The translations under genes were made by a program, and so were the position numbers. Source: Qipengyuania algicida (GTDB lineage Bacteria; Pseudomonadota; Alphaproteobacteria; Sphingomonadales; Sphingomonadaceae). From it: DNA of 64,000 nucleotides. Numbering within the stretch: position 1 is the stretch's first letter; each line of letters begins with the position of its first letter. The notes beneath the pieces are model-generated. The model was not told the origin of the DNA. It saw nothing but the letters and a program-made list of their open reading frames with translations, and did not search any database. The stretch covers positions 310,001 through 374,000 of the forward strand of contig NZ_WTYA01000002.1 of NCBI RefSeq assembly GCF_009828025.1, written 5' to 3'. Positions 17,287 to 24,809 of the stretch are shown here, in pieces.

Positions 17287-17694
17287 ATGGCCAGCCGCGG
17301 CAGCAATGCCTCCTCGACCTTTTCCGTGCTCGGGTCCGACATCAAGATTACCGGCGACATCAGCGCCTCGGCCGACCTGCATATCGATGGTTCGGTTGAG
17401 GGCGACATCTCTTGCGCCTCTCTGGTGCAAGGCGATGCCAGCACGATCAATGGCGCTGTCGTGGCCGAAAGCGCAAGGCTCGCCGGACGCGTGACCGGCT
17501 CGATCACCGCGCGCGAACTGGTGATCCTCAAGACCGCGCAGATCGAAGGGGACGTGCATTACGATGCTCTGACCATCGAGCAGGGCGCGCAAGTCGAAGG
17601 CCGCTTCGCCCATCGCGAGCGCCGCACGGGAACTGCAAGTGAAGCTGCGGCGACGCAACCGTCCGGCAAACCGGAGCTGACCATCGCCGGCTGA
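17287..17694 (+). CDS. Bactofilin (polymer-forming cytoskeletal protein)
   Basis: Self-assembling cytoskeletal protein with a beta-helix core. The 135-aa product starts at ATG 17287 with AGGAG 8 nt upstream. The core repeat (about residues 12-105) has the typical pattern of short hydrophobic strands: SVLGSDIKITGDISAS, LHIDGSVEGDI, VQGDASTINGAV and GRVTGSITARELVI. The tails are short and polar. The gene overlaps a longer open frame that is not coding. Coupled to the M23 peptidase gene, so probably a shape-determining module. Confidence 0.92.
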   Translation: MASRGSNASSTFSVLGSDIKITGDISASADLHIDGSVEGDISCASLVQGDASTINGAVVAESARLAGRVTGSITARELVILKTAQIEGDVHYDALTIEQGAQVEGRFAHRERRTGTASEAAATQPSGKPELTIAG

Positions 17695-17700
17695 CGGGCG

Positions 17701-19386
17701 TTAGTCGAGCACTTCGGCGCGCAGCGCCTTGCGGTCTAGCTTGCCGATCATCGTCTTCGGCAAATCTTCCCGTATGATCACATCCTTGACTCGCTCGTGC
17801 TTGCCGACCCGGCTGTTGAGCCAGTCCTTCAACTCGGCAGCAGTCGCCTCATCCTCCGGGTTCATGACAACATAGGCCTGCGGCATTTCGCCATGATAGG
17901 CGTCCGGCACACCGATCACTAGCGCTTCCTTGACTGCGGGATTGCGTAAAAGCACAGCCTCGACCTGGCTCGGGAAGACCTTGAAGCCGCCCACGGCGAT
18001 CATGTCCTTGCTGCGATCGACGATGGCCAGGAACCCGTCATCGTCGAGCGTCGCGATATCGCCGGTGCGGAGCCATTTCTCGCCATAGACGGTCGCGAAA
18101 GCCGAGCTGTCGGCATCACGGCGGTTCCAGTATCCAGCCATGATCTGCGGACCGCGAACCGCAAGTTCCCCAGCCTCGCCTTCGCCCGCCAGCTTGGCAG
18201 GGTCTTCCTTGTCGAGCAGCAGCACGCGCGTGCCGGCAATCACCTGGCCGATCGTGCCCGGCTTTCGCGTCGCTTCATAGGGATTGGCGGAGACCACACC
18301 CGAACTCTCGGTCAGCCCATATCCTTCGACCAGCCGCGCGCCGGTCGCCGCCTCGAACTGTTCGCGCAAGGGCGCAGGCATCGGGGCCCCACCCGATATG
18401 CACACGCGCACGCTCGACCAGTCGCACTTGTCGAAGTCGCGATGGTCGAGCAACGCCTGATACATCGTCGGAACGCCGGGAAATCCCGTTGGCTTGTGCT
18501 GGGTTATCGCCTTGATCACCTGCTTGGCATCGAAGCGCGGCAGCATCACGATCGTGCCACCGCGCTGCATGGTGCGGTTGAGCACGCAGGTGTTGGCGAA
18601 GACATGGAACAGCGGCAATGCGCCCAGGATCACATCGGGTTCTTCGCGCGAAAACGGGTCCATCAGATCGGCCTGCTGGGCATTGCTCGAAAGATTGCCG
18701 TGTGTGAGCATTGCGCCCTTGGGCGTCCCGGTCGTCCCGCCGGTGTACTGCAACAGGGCCAGATCGTCCGGCTTGGGAACCATAGGTTCAGCCAGATCGC
18801 CCAGCCAATCGCGCCAGTGGTCGACCTTGTCGCGATGGGGAATGGGCGTCACTTGCTTGCGCCCGAACAGGCGCAGGGCAATCGATTTGCCGGTCGGCAG
18901 AAGATCCGCCAGCCGCGCCACCACCAGCCGTTCGAGCGGCGAGCGATCGAGCACTTCCAGGGCCGTTGGTAACAGCGCAGAGGAATCGAGGGTCACGATC
19001 ATCCGCGTGCCCGAATCCTCGACCTGATGCGCCAGTTCTGCGGCGCTGTAGAGGGGAGAGAAATTGGCCAGCACCACCCCCGCCATCATTGCCCCGTAAT
19101 AGGCCGCGATATAGGTCGGGATATTGGGCAGGAACAGGCCGATGCGCTCACCCGGAGCGATGCCATTTGCCTTGAGTCCACCTGCGAACCGGCGCGCCTC
19201 GTCATACAGTGCAGCGTAAGAGAAATCGCGGCCGAGAAAATGGGCCAGCGCATGATTGCCATGCGCTTCGGCCTGCCTGCGAAACAACTCGGGCAAGGGC
19301 ACGGGATCGACCGGTGTGTCCCACGGCGTGGGATGGTGATAGCCTGACGCCGGGGGCGGGAACGGGAACTGTCTACTTACAGCCAT
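17701..19386 (-). CDS. Long-chain acyl-CoA ligase (AMP-forming; FadD-like)
   Basis: Activates fatty acids to acyl-CoA. From ATG 19386 it is 561 aa; the open frame to 19494 overlaps the divergent epimerase gene and adds non-conserved residues. ANL motifs: QYTGGTTGTPKGAMLTH (P-loop), YGLTESSG, GEAGELAVRGPQIMAGYW, TGDIATLDDDGFLAIVDRSKD and the catalytic Lys region KTMIGKLDRKALR. Convergent with the bactofilin gene. Confidence 0.9.
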   Translation of the reverse strand: MAVSRQFPFPPPASGYHHPTPWDTPVDPVPLPELFRRQAEAHGNHALAHFLGRDFSYAALYDEARRFAGGLKANGIAPGERIGLFLPNIPTYIAAYYGAMMAGVVLANFSPLYSAAELAHQVEDSGTRMIVTLDSSALLPTALEVLDRSPLERLVVARLADLLPTGKSIALRLFGRKQVTPIPHRDKVDHWRDWLGDLAEPMVPKPDDLALLQYTGGTTGTPKGAMLTHGNLSSNAQQADLMDPFSREEPDVILGALPLFHVFANTCVLNRTMQRGGTIVMLPRFDAKQVIKAITQHKPTGFPGVPTMYQALLDHRDFDKCDWSSVRVCISGGAPMPAPLREQFEAATGARLVEGYGLTESSGVVSANPYEATRKPGTIGQVIAGTRVLLLDKEDPAKLAGEGEAGELAVRGPQIMAGYWNRRDADSSAFATVYGEKWLRTGDIATLDDDGFLAIVDRSKDMIAVGGFKVFPSQVEAVLLRNPAVKEALVIGVPDAYHGEMPQAYVVMNPEDEATAAELKDWLNSRVGKHERVKDVIIREDLPKTMIGKLDRKALRAEVLD

Positions 19387-19487
19387 GTAAGCAGTATGCT
19401 TGTCGCAGGCTCGTCCGACAAGACCCTTTACCTCATTGTTCTTTTGCGAAAGGGAGCGAGCGCAAATATCGGCAAAGGGCACGGACA

Positions 19488-20483
19488 ATGGCAATTCTGA
19501 TCACAGGCGGCGCTGGCTTTATCGGAGCCGCAACCGCCGAGAGACTGATCCGGCGGGGTGACGAGGTCGTGCTGGTCGACAATCTCAACAGCTATTATCC
19601 GGTGGCCGTCAAACAGGCACGGTTGGAGCATCTGCGCAAGATTGCTCCCGATCTGCAGTTCATCGAGATCGATTTCAGCGACTATGCGGGTTTGACCGAT
19701 GCACTGCGCAACGTAGCTATCGACCGCATCGTTCACCTGGGGGCGCAGGCGGGCGTACGCTATTCGATCGAAAATCCCTTTGCATATGCCGCATCGAACC
19801 TCACCGGTCATCTCGCGTTGCTGGAGCTGGCGAGAGCGCGCGAAGTCGGACACATGGTCTACGCCAGCTCGAGCTCGGTCTATGGCAACAGCGCCAAGGT
19901 GCCGTTTTCCGTCGAGGACCGCAGCGACCACCCGATCTCGCTTTATGCGGCGACCAAGCGTTCCGACGAGCTGATGAGCGAAACCTACGCCCACCTCTAT
20001 CGCATTCCGTTGACGGGGCTGCGGTTCTTCACCGTTTATGGCCCATGGGGCAGGCCCGATATGATGGTGTGGAAATGCACCGACAGAGTGCTCAAGGGAG
20101 AGCCCGTACCGGTGTTCAACCAGGGCGAAATGTTCCGCGATTTCACCTATATCGACGATATCGTCAGCGGTATTCTCGCCACCCTCGATGCACCGCCGCG
20201 CGACGATGGGGCGAACAAGGCGGGCGGCAGCATTTCACCGCACGCGCTGTATAATATCGGCAACAACAAGCCCGAGCATCTGATGCGACTGATCGAAAGG
20301 ATCGAGCAGGCTTGCGGCAAGAAGGCGATCATCGATTTCCAGCCGATGCAGCCGGGCGATGTCGAGCGGACCTACGCCGACATCGACGCGATCGCACGGG
20401 ATGTCGGCTACAGCCCGACTACGCCGATCGAAGTCGGCGTCCCGGCTTTCGTGGACTGGTATCGCGGATTTACGGGTCTCTAG
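19488..20483 (+). CDS. NAD-dependent epimerase (UDP-glucuronate 4-epimerase-like)
   Basis: Extended SDR nucleotide-sugar epimerase of 331 aa. Starts [15 protein letters not shown] at ATG 19488; the frame is open further upstream without family similarity. Motifs: LVDNLNSYYPVAVKQARL, HLGAQAGVRYSIENP, YASSSSVYGNS, catalytic YAATKRSDELM, FTVYGPWGRPDM and FRDFTYIDDIV, a pattern closest to UDP-GlcA (CapI/LspL) epimerases. Likely provides galacturonate for LPS or exopolysaccharide; substrate not proven. Confidence 0.88.
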   Translation: MAILITGGAGFIGAATAERLIRRGDEVVLVDNLNSYYPVAVKQARLEHLRKIAPDLQFIEIDFSDYAGLTDALRNVAIDRIVHLGAQAGVRYSIENPFAYAASNLTGHLALLELARAREVGHMVYASSSSVYGNSAKVPFSVEDRSDHPISLYAATKRSDELMSETYAHLYRIPLTGLRFFTVYGPWGRPDMMVWKCTDRVLKGEPVPVFNQGEMFRDFTYIDDIVSGILATLDAPPRDDGANKAGGSISPHALYNIGNNKPEHLMRLIERIEQACGKKAIIDFQPMQPGDVERTYADIDAIARDVGYSPTTPIEVGVPAFVDWYRGFTGL

Positions 20484-20496
20484 CGACCCGCAACGC

Positions 20497-21198
20497 TCAG
20501 GCTTCTTCGGCGCCTTCGCTCGAACGGCGCGATTCGAGCCATGCGGCAGCTTCGGCTTCCTGCGCCGCTTCGACGGCGGCCTTTTCGCCTGCGTCACGCT
20601 CGGCGCGCAGTTCCTCGATCAGCTTTTCACGATCGGTGCCAGTGCCGGTGGGCTTAGCTTCTTCCTCGATACCCGCCTTCTTGGCGGCGCGTGCGACCAC
20701 CGAATCGAGCTCGCGCTGCGAGCACAGGCCGAGCGTCACCGGATCCTTGGGCTGGATGTTCTGGATGTTCCAGTGGCTGCGCTCGCGAATCGCTGTGATG
20801 GTGTTGCGGGTGGTGCCGATCAGCTTGGAAATCTGCGCGTCGGACACCTCGGGATGGTTGCGCAGCAGCCAGGCGATGCCATCGGGCTTGTCCTGACGCT
20901 TGGATACCGGCGTGTAACGCGGACCCTTGGTGCGGCTCACCGCGACCGGCGCGCGCTGCATCTTCAGGCGATATTCGGGATCGGCCTGCCCACGCTCGAT
21001 CTCCGCCTGCGTCAGCTCGCCGGCATGGACCGGATCGCGGCCGGTGTATTTGCTGCCCGCCAGATCGTCCGCCATTGCCTGCACTTCGAGGATATGGAGG
21101 CCGCAGAAATCGGCGATCTGCTGGAAAGCGAGGCCCGTGTTGTCGACCAGCCAGGTGGCGGTCGCGTGGGGCATCAGCGGAGTGGGTTGGTCGGCCAT
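20497..21198 (-). CDS. DUF1013 protein (TrcR-type cell-cycle regulator)
   Basis: A conserved alphaproteobacterial protein, annotated in databases as the cell-cycle transcriptional regulator TrcR. At 233 aa from ATG 21198 it contains LVDNTGLAFQQIADFCGLH, IAWLLRNHPEVSDAQISKLIGTT and TITAIRERSHWN, two helix-turn-helix-like segments, then an acidic Glu/Ala-rich C-terminal helix. A longer frame to 21459 is read through non-coding sequence. Mechanism not shown by the sequence. Confidence 0.85.
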   Translation of the reverse strand: MADQPTPLMPHATATWLVDNTGLAFQQIADFCGLHILEVQAMADDLAGSKYTGRDPVHAGELTQAEIERGQADPEYRLKMQRAPVAVSRTKGPRYTPVSKRQDKPDGIAWLLRNHPEVSDAQISKLIGTTRNTITAIRERSHWNIQNIQPKDPVTLGLCSQRELDSVVARAAKKAGIEEEAKPTGTGTDREKLIEELRAERDAGEKAAVEAAQEAEAAAWLESRRSSEGAEEA

Positions 21199-21277
21199 GA
21201 AGAGAGGTCCTGAAGCGTGCCTGAAATAGAAGGGCCGCCCCTTTCGGAGCGGCCGCGCAAGGCCCGATCTAGTCGCT

Positions 21278-22363
21278 TTAGGCGCAATGGGCAAGCGTGG
21301 CGAAAGCCTGCTCGCCCGAGGCGACCGGCTGAAGCCCGTCGAGAAACTGGCTGGTGGCCGCTTCCCAGCTGAAGCCGCGCGCCGATTCGACGCAATCGGC
21401 CCGTCTGCAGAACAGGGCTGCATCGATAGCGCGCTCCATTTCTTCGGACACGGCGCCATTGCTGTCGTCGAGCAGGTCGATCGGGCCGGGAACGGGGAAT
21501 GCGGCGACGGGCGTCCCGCAGGCCAGCGCCTCGATCATCACCAGGCCGAAAGTATCGGTGCGGCTCGGGAAGACGAAAACATCGGCCCCGGCATAGCATC
21601 CGGCAAGTTCGCTTCCGGCCTTTCGCCCGAGATATAGCGTATCGGGATAGCGTGCCCTCAGATCATCGAGCGCCGGACCATCGCCAACCACCACTTTCGA
21701 GCCGGGATGACTGTTCGCCAAAAATGCTTCGACGTTCTTTTCGACCGCAACGCGCCCGACATAGAGCTGGATCGGACGCGGAAGTCCGGCAAATTCGGCT
21801 GGTGGCGCAGCTTGCGGCGAAAAGTGCTCAAGATCGACGCCCCGGCTCCAGTGATGCAGGCTTTTCAGCCCATGTGCGGCCAGTTCCTCGCAAATCGAGG
21901 GCGTCGCTACCATCACCCGCTCGGCTGGGCGGTGGAACCAGCAGATGTAACGCCAGAACAATGCTTCGGGGAGATGCGTGCGACGCGCGACATAAGCCGG
22001 AAACTGCGTATGGTAGGCGGTGGTGAAGGGTATGTGGTGCCGGAGGCAGTAAGCGCGCGCGCGCAAACCCAGCGGCCCTTCGGTGGCGATATGGATCGCA
22101 TCGGGCGCGAACCGGTCCAGCCGCCGCGCGATCTCCTTGCGCGCGGGTAGCGCCAGACGGATCTCGGGATAGGTCGGGCATGGCATCGAGCGGAACTGGT
22201 CGGGCGAGATCACCAGCACATCATGACCCCACTCGCGCAAGATGGTGCAAGTCGCGGTCATCGTACGCACCACCCCGTTCATTTGCGGGGTCCAGGCATC
22301 GGTGACGATAGCGATTCGGCGTGGTTCGACGGCGCGCCAGGAAAGGATCGGTTCGATGTTCAC
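21278..22363 (-). CDS. Glycosyltransferase family 4 (MgtA-like)
   Basis: GT-B retaining glycosyltransferase of 361 aa. N-terminal acceptor domain starts RIAIVTDAWTPQMNGVVRT; C-terminal donor domain has LYVGRVAVEKN, the nucleotide-sugar pocket VFVFPSRTDTFGLVMIEALA with the E-x7-E type pattern, and CGTPVAAFPVPGP. Resembles alpha-mannosyl or glucosyl transferases acting on lipids. Its start overlaps the stop of the phosphoesterase gene (ATGA at 22360-22363), so the two are coupled; this pair is common in alphaproteobacteria and may act on glycolipids. Confidence 0.85.
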   Translation of the reverse strand: MNIEPILSWRAVEPRRIAIVTDAWTPQMNGVVRTMTATCTILREWGHDVLVISPDQFRSMPCPTYPEIRLALPARKEIARRLDRFAPDAIHIATEGPLGLRARAYCLRHHIPFTTAYHTQFPAYVARRTHLPEALFWRYICWFHRPAERVMVATPSICEELAAHGLKSLHHWSRGVDLEHFSPQAAPPAEFAGLPRPIQLYVGRVAVEKNVEAFLANSHPGSKVVVGDGPALDDLRARYPDTLYLGRKAGSELAGCYAGADVFVFPSRTDTFGLVMIEALACGTPVAAFPVPGPIDLLDDSNGAVSEEMERAIDAALFCRRADCVESARGFSWEAATSQFLDGLQPVASGEQAFATLAHCA

Positions 22364-23256
22364 GCGGCCTCCCGAACGGTGCCGTCAACGTCGGACGATG
22401 CCGGCTTGCGGGCGGCGATCACCTCCGGCCAGTGCAGCAATTCCATGCGCCCGTCGAAATGCTCGACCAGCGCGTTGCACCCTTCGACCCAGTCGCCATC
22501 GTTGTAATATTCGATACCGTCGAAGGTGCGGATCTCGGCGGTGTGGATATGGCCGCAGACGACACCATCCACTCCGCGTTCGGCAGCGGCACGGGCGACC
22601 AGCTCTTCATACTTCGAAATGAATTCGACCGCGTTCTTGACCTTGTGCTTGGCCGCCTTGCTGAGCGACCAGTACGGCAGGTCGAAGGTCTTGCGCACGC
22701 GGTTGACCAGGCCGTTGAGCCGCATCATGAATTCGTAAAGCGCATCGCCGACGAATGCGAGCCAGCGATGCGCCAGCATCACCGTGTCGAATTCGTCGCC
22801 GTGCAGGACCAGCAGGCGGCGGTCGTCTGCCGTGGTGTGGACAGCGGCGCGGGCAATCTCCACCCCGCCGAAATTCATGCCCGCAAACTGCCGCACGATC
22901 TCGTCGTGATTGCCGGGGATATAGACCACCCGCGTGCCGCGCCGCGCGCGCTTGAGGATGCGCCAGACGATGTCGTTGTGCGAAACCGGCCAGAAAACCT
23001 TCTTCTTCAACCGCCAGCCATCGATGATGTCGCCGACGAGATACATCGTTTCGCTGTCGGTATGGTCGAGGAAATCGATCAACATCCCGGCATTGCAGCC
23101 CTTGGTGCCGAGATGGACGTCGCTTATCCAGATCGTGCGGTAGCGCTGCCGTTCACCGACGACGGTTTCCGGTATGGCCATTGGGCGCAAGGGAAGGCTG
23201 GCAACCTTGGTCCGTTCGCTGCCCGATACGGTGAAATTGCCCAGTGGATCGCTCAC
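22360..23256 (-). CDS. UDP-2,3-diacylglucosamine diphosphatase-like metallophosphoesterase (LpxH family)
   Basis: Calcineurin-like phosphoesterase with the full metal set: ISDVHLGTKG, VGDIIDGW, GNHDEI, LHGDEFD and GHIH. LpxH relatives hydrolyse UDP-diacylglucosamine in lipid A synthesis, but this longer form (298 aa) paired with a glycosyltransferase may serve another glycolipid. Start GTG 23256 is preferred (GGGGA 6 nt upstream); TTG 23277 and ATG 23181 are other choices. Confidence 0.82.
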   Translation of the reverse strand: MSDPLGNFTVSGSERTKVASLPLRPMAIPETVVGERQRYRTIWISDVHLGTKGCNAGMLIDFLDHTDSETMYLVGDIIDGWRLKKKVFWPVSHNDIVWRILKRARRGTRVVYIPGNHDEIVRQFAGMNFGGVEIARAAVHTTADDRRLLVLHGDEFDTVMLAHRWLAFVGDALYEFMMRLNGLVNRVRKTFDLPYWSLSKAAKHKVKNAVEFISKYEELVARAAAERGVDGVVCGHIHTAEIRTFDGIEYYNDGDWVEGCNALVEHFDGRMELLHWPEVIAARKPASSDVDGTVREAA

Positions 23257-23372
23257 ATCGATTCCCCGAAGAAACAATCTTCCTCGGCAGCGACATAGCG
23301 AGCATTTGTGACAGGCGATTCACAGGGCGGTTACAGTTCCGGGTCAGAAATCCGCAATGTGACAGAACGTTG

Positions 23373-24377
23373 TCAGCCGATATCGAGCACGATCTTGCCG
23401 ATATGGTCGCCCGCTTCCATACGCCGATGCGCTTCGCCCGCCTCGACCAGCGGGAAGCGCTTGTCCATCACCGGCCGGATCGTACCGTCCTCGACCAGCG
23501 GCCAGACCTGTCGATGGATCTCGTCGGCAAGCAGCGCCTTGAATGCGTCCGGCCTTGCACGCAAGGTCGAGCCGGTCAGTGTGTGGCGCTTCGCCATCAG
23601 CTTGGCCATGTTGACTTCGGCCTGCATCCCGCCCAGCACGGCGATGGTCACATGCCGTCCATCCTCGGCCAGGCAATCGAGATTGCGCTGGACGTAATCG
23701 CCCGAAACCATGTCGAGCACCAGATTGGCCCCGCGACCATCGGTGAAGCCGCGTACCTTCTCGACAAAATCATCCTGCTTGTAGTTGATCGCGAGATCCG
23801 CGCCGAGTTCGCGAGCGGCCGCGCATTTGTCATCGGACCCGCAAGTGGTGATGACCGTCAGCCCAAACGCCTTGGCCAGCATGATTGCCATTGTGCCGAT
23901 CCCGCTGGTACCGCCGTGAACGAGCAGCGTTTCGCCCTCGCTGGCCCAGCCGCGATCGAACACATTGTGCCACACCGTAAACACGGTTTCGGGCAGCGCG
24001 GCAGCATCGGCCAGCGAAAGGCCCTCAGGCACGTGCAGGCAGTGTTCGGCCTTGGCGATGCAATATTCGGCATAGCCTCCGCCGGTAACGAGCGCGCACA
24101 TCTCCTGGTTGAGCAATTCGGGCGCAACATCATCGCCGATGGCAACCACCACGCCCGAAATCTCGAGCCCGGGAATCGGGGATGCTCCCTTCGGCGGCGG
24201 ATAGTACCCTTGCCGCTGAATCACATCGGGGCGGTTGACCCCGGCATGGGCGACCTTGATCAGCACCTCGCCTTTGCCGGCCTGTGGCACGGGCAGCGTC
24301 TCAGGTCGCAGGACATCGGGACCACCCGGGGCATCGAAACCCATCGCGGTCATCGTTTCGGGAATTGAATGCGGCAT
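23373..24377 (-). CDS. NAD(P)H quinone oxidoreductase, PIG3/TP53I3 type
   Basis: Zinc-independent medium-chain dehydrogenase/reductase that reduces quinones or enals with NADPH. 334 aa from ATG 24377. Marks: AGVNRPDVIQRQGYYPPP, PGLEISGVV, GGGYAEYCI, ALPETVFTVWHNVFDR and the NADPH site VHGGTSGIGTMAI. Divergent from the DUF1192 gene. Confidence 0.88.
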   Translation of the reverse strand: MPHSIPETMTAMGFDAPGGPDVLRPETLPVPQAGKGEVLIKVAHAGVNRPDVIQRQGYYPPPKGASPIPGLEISGVVVAIGDDVAPELLNQEMCALVTGGGYAEYCIAKAEHCLHVPEGLSLADAAALPETVFTVWHNVFDRGWASEGETLLVHGGTSGIGTMAIMLAKAFGLTVITTCGSDDKCAAARELGADLAINYKQDDFVEKVRGFTDGRGANLVLDMVSGDYVQRNLDCLAEDGRHVTIAVLGGMQAEVNMAKLMAKRHTLTGSTLRARPDAFKALLADEIHRQVWPLVEDGTIRPVMDKRFPLVEAGEAHRRMEAGDHIGKIVLDIG

Positions 24378-24435
24378 TCGGTGCGTCTTTTGCGCCTCTT
24401 GCTGACAGGAAATGCGCATCTAGCGAGAGCGCCGA

Positions 24436-24465
24436 TTGACAGCAAGGGATAGCATCTCAATGATA
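24436..24465 (+). promoter_or_regulatory. Predicted promoter for the DUF1192 gene (possibly leaderless)
   Basis: A perfect -35 box TTGACA (24436-24441) is followed after 18 nt by ATGATA (24460-24465). A transcript would start near 24472-24474, at the ATG itself, and there is no Shine-Dalgarno in front of the gene. So the mRNA may be leaderless. The -10 box is weak. Confidence 0.4.
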
Positions 24466-24473
24466 GTGCACGG

Positions 24474-24674
24474 ATGGAAGACGATGATCGTCCGCGCCCC
24501 CGCGGGGATGCCGCCAGCCTGCTGGCCGGGGAAGACCTCGGCCCTTATTCGCAGGACGAATTGCAGCTACGTATCGAACTGCTCGAAGCCGAAATTGCGC
24601 GGGTGGAAAAACATCGCCTTTCCGCCGCCGCTCACCGAGACGCAGCCGAGGCCCTGTTCGGGCGAAAGAGCTAG
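24474..24674 (+). CDS. DUF1192 family small protein
   Basis: A 66-aa cytoplasmic protein with the family pattern: acidic start, YSQDELQLRIELLEAEIARVE and KHRLSAAAHRDAAEALFG. Predicted to be mostly one amphipathic helix or coiled coil. Function unknown. Often near clpA in related genomes by recollection; here clpA follows 135 nt downstream. Confidence 0.82.
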   Translation: MEDDDRPRPRGDAASLLAGEDLGPYSQDELQLRIELLEAEIARVEKHRLSAAAHRDAAEALFGRKS

Positions 24675-24678
24675 CGCG

Positions 24679-24707
24679 ATGGCCGGGGTTCTCGCATTTC
24701 CGGCCAT
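24679..24707. terminator. Hairpin downstream of the DUF1192 gene
   Basis: ATGGCCGG and CCGGCCAT form an 8-bp perfect stem with a 13-nt loop directly after the stop codon. No T tract, so termination is uncertain. Confidence 0.35.
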
Positions 24708-24809
24708 GCCCACCATATTAGAACCGCATACAGGTTTGGCTAACCTGTTGGCGCTAATCTCCTCCGCGCGTGACCAGACCGCGGATCTCCAACGAAAGAC
24801 GTGAATCCC

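Noticed and set aside
19209..19487. N-terminal extension of the epimerase
   Set aside because: Overlaps the divergent acyl-CoA ligase and precedes the Rossmann start MAILITGGAG; not coding.
23244..24368. 374-aa plus-strand frame over the quinone oxidoreductase
   Set aside because: Overlaps a convincing minus-strand gene.
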